Of a DNA stretch of 33,153 nt, positions 33,144 to 33,153 are shown piece by piece. The translations under genes were made by a program, and so were the position numbers. The notes below the pieces were generated by a model. The model saw only the letters and a list, made by a program, of their open reading frames with translations, was not told the DNA's origin and did not search any database. Each line of letters opens with the position of its first letter. Within the stretch, counting starts at the first letter, position 1. Origin of the DNA: Rhodococcus jostii NBRC 16295 (GTDB lineage: Bacteria; Actinomycetota; Actinomycetes; Mycobacteriales; Mycobacteriaceae); assembly GCF_001894825.1 (NCBI RefSeq), contig NZ_BCWY01000091.1, positions 1 through 33,153 of the forward strand, in the 5' to 3' direction.

Positions 33144-33153
33144 GCGCAGGTGA

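Noticed and set aside
1..33153. tRNA/rRNA genes, CRISPR arrays, phage or transposase genes
   Set aside because: None could be recognised on either strand by eye; a dedicated scan was not possible.

Overview
The window looks like chromosomal DNA of a Rhodococcus-type actinobacterium (R. jostii/opacus-like). Base composition is high-GC. Many starts are GTG, and several genes appear to be transcribed without a leader. One gene closely resembles the phenylalanine dehydrogenase known from Rhodococcus sp. M4. A DinB/DUF664 protein of the type linked to mycothiol is also present. The content is typical rhodococcal accessory catabolism: oxidoreductases, permeases and dedicated local regulators. I saw no rRNA, tRNA, CRISPR array or intact insertion sequence.

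Layout. 1-475: no intact gene; debris of a flavin monooxygenase (minus) and a haloacid dehalogenase (plus). 476-6436: GbsR/MarR-type regulator divergent from GMC alcohol oxidoreductase, aldehyde dehydrogenase, M20 amidohydrolase and phenylalanine dehydrogenase, probably one catabolic unit. 6531-9020: DinB-like protein, MpaB/latex-clearing-like oxygenase and a TetR regulator. 9117-12383: a membrane Ser/Thr kinase with unusual architecture, divergent from a Phd/RelE-like toxin-antitoxin pair. 12437-17182: a quinate/shikimate-type operon on the minus strand (MHS-family transporter, Gfo/Idh/MocA dehydrogenase, AroQ, probable 3-dehydroshikimate dehydratase) with a TetR gene upstream and a large inverted repeat at the operon promoter. 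17266-18083: ArsR plus SRPBCC pair. 18094-22240: LacI regulator divergent from a fumarase/aspartase-superfamily lyase and a DASS dicarboxylate transporter, with a textbook LacI operator between them. 22262-28348: Old Yellow Enzyme-like reductase, amino acid permease, a Glu/Leu/Phe/Val-type dehydrogenase and an Lrp regulator on the minus strand, divergent from 4-hydroxyphenylpyruvate dioxygenase; this is an aromatic amino acid uptake and degradation locus. 28358-33100: an HTH-ClpN protein divergent from a flavin monooxygenase and an FdhF/YdeP molybdoenzyme; the window closes with a long hairpin.

How the genes work together. The quinate operon would convert quinate/shikimate through 3-dehydroquinate and 3-dehydroshikimate to protocatechuate. 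The permease, dehydrogenase and HPPD would take tyrosine/phenylalanine through the aromatic keto acid to homogentisate. The first operon would oxidise an alcohol to an acid, hydrolyse an amide and deaminate a phenylalanine-like product; its real substrate is unknown and it is the best candidate for an undescribed pathway. Every catabolic block has its own regulator, and several have visible palindromic operators.
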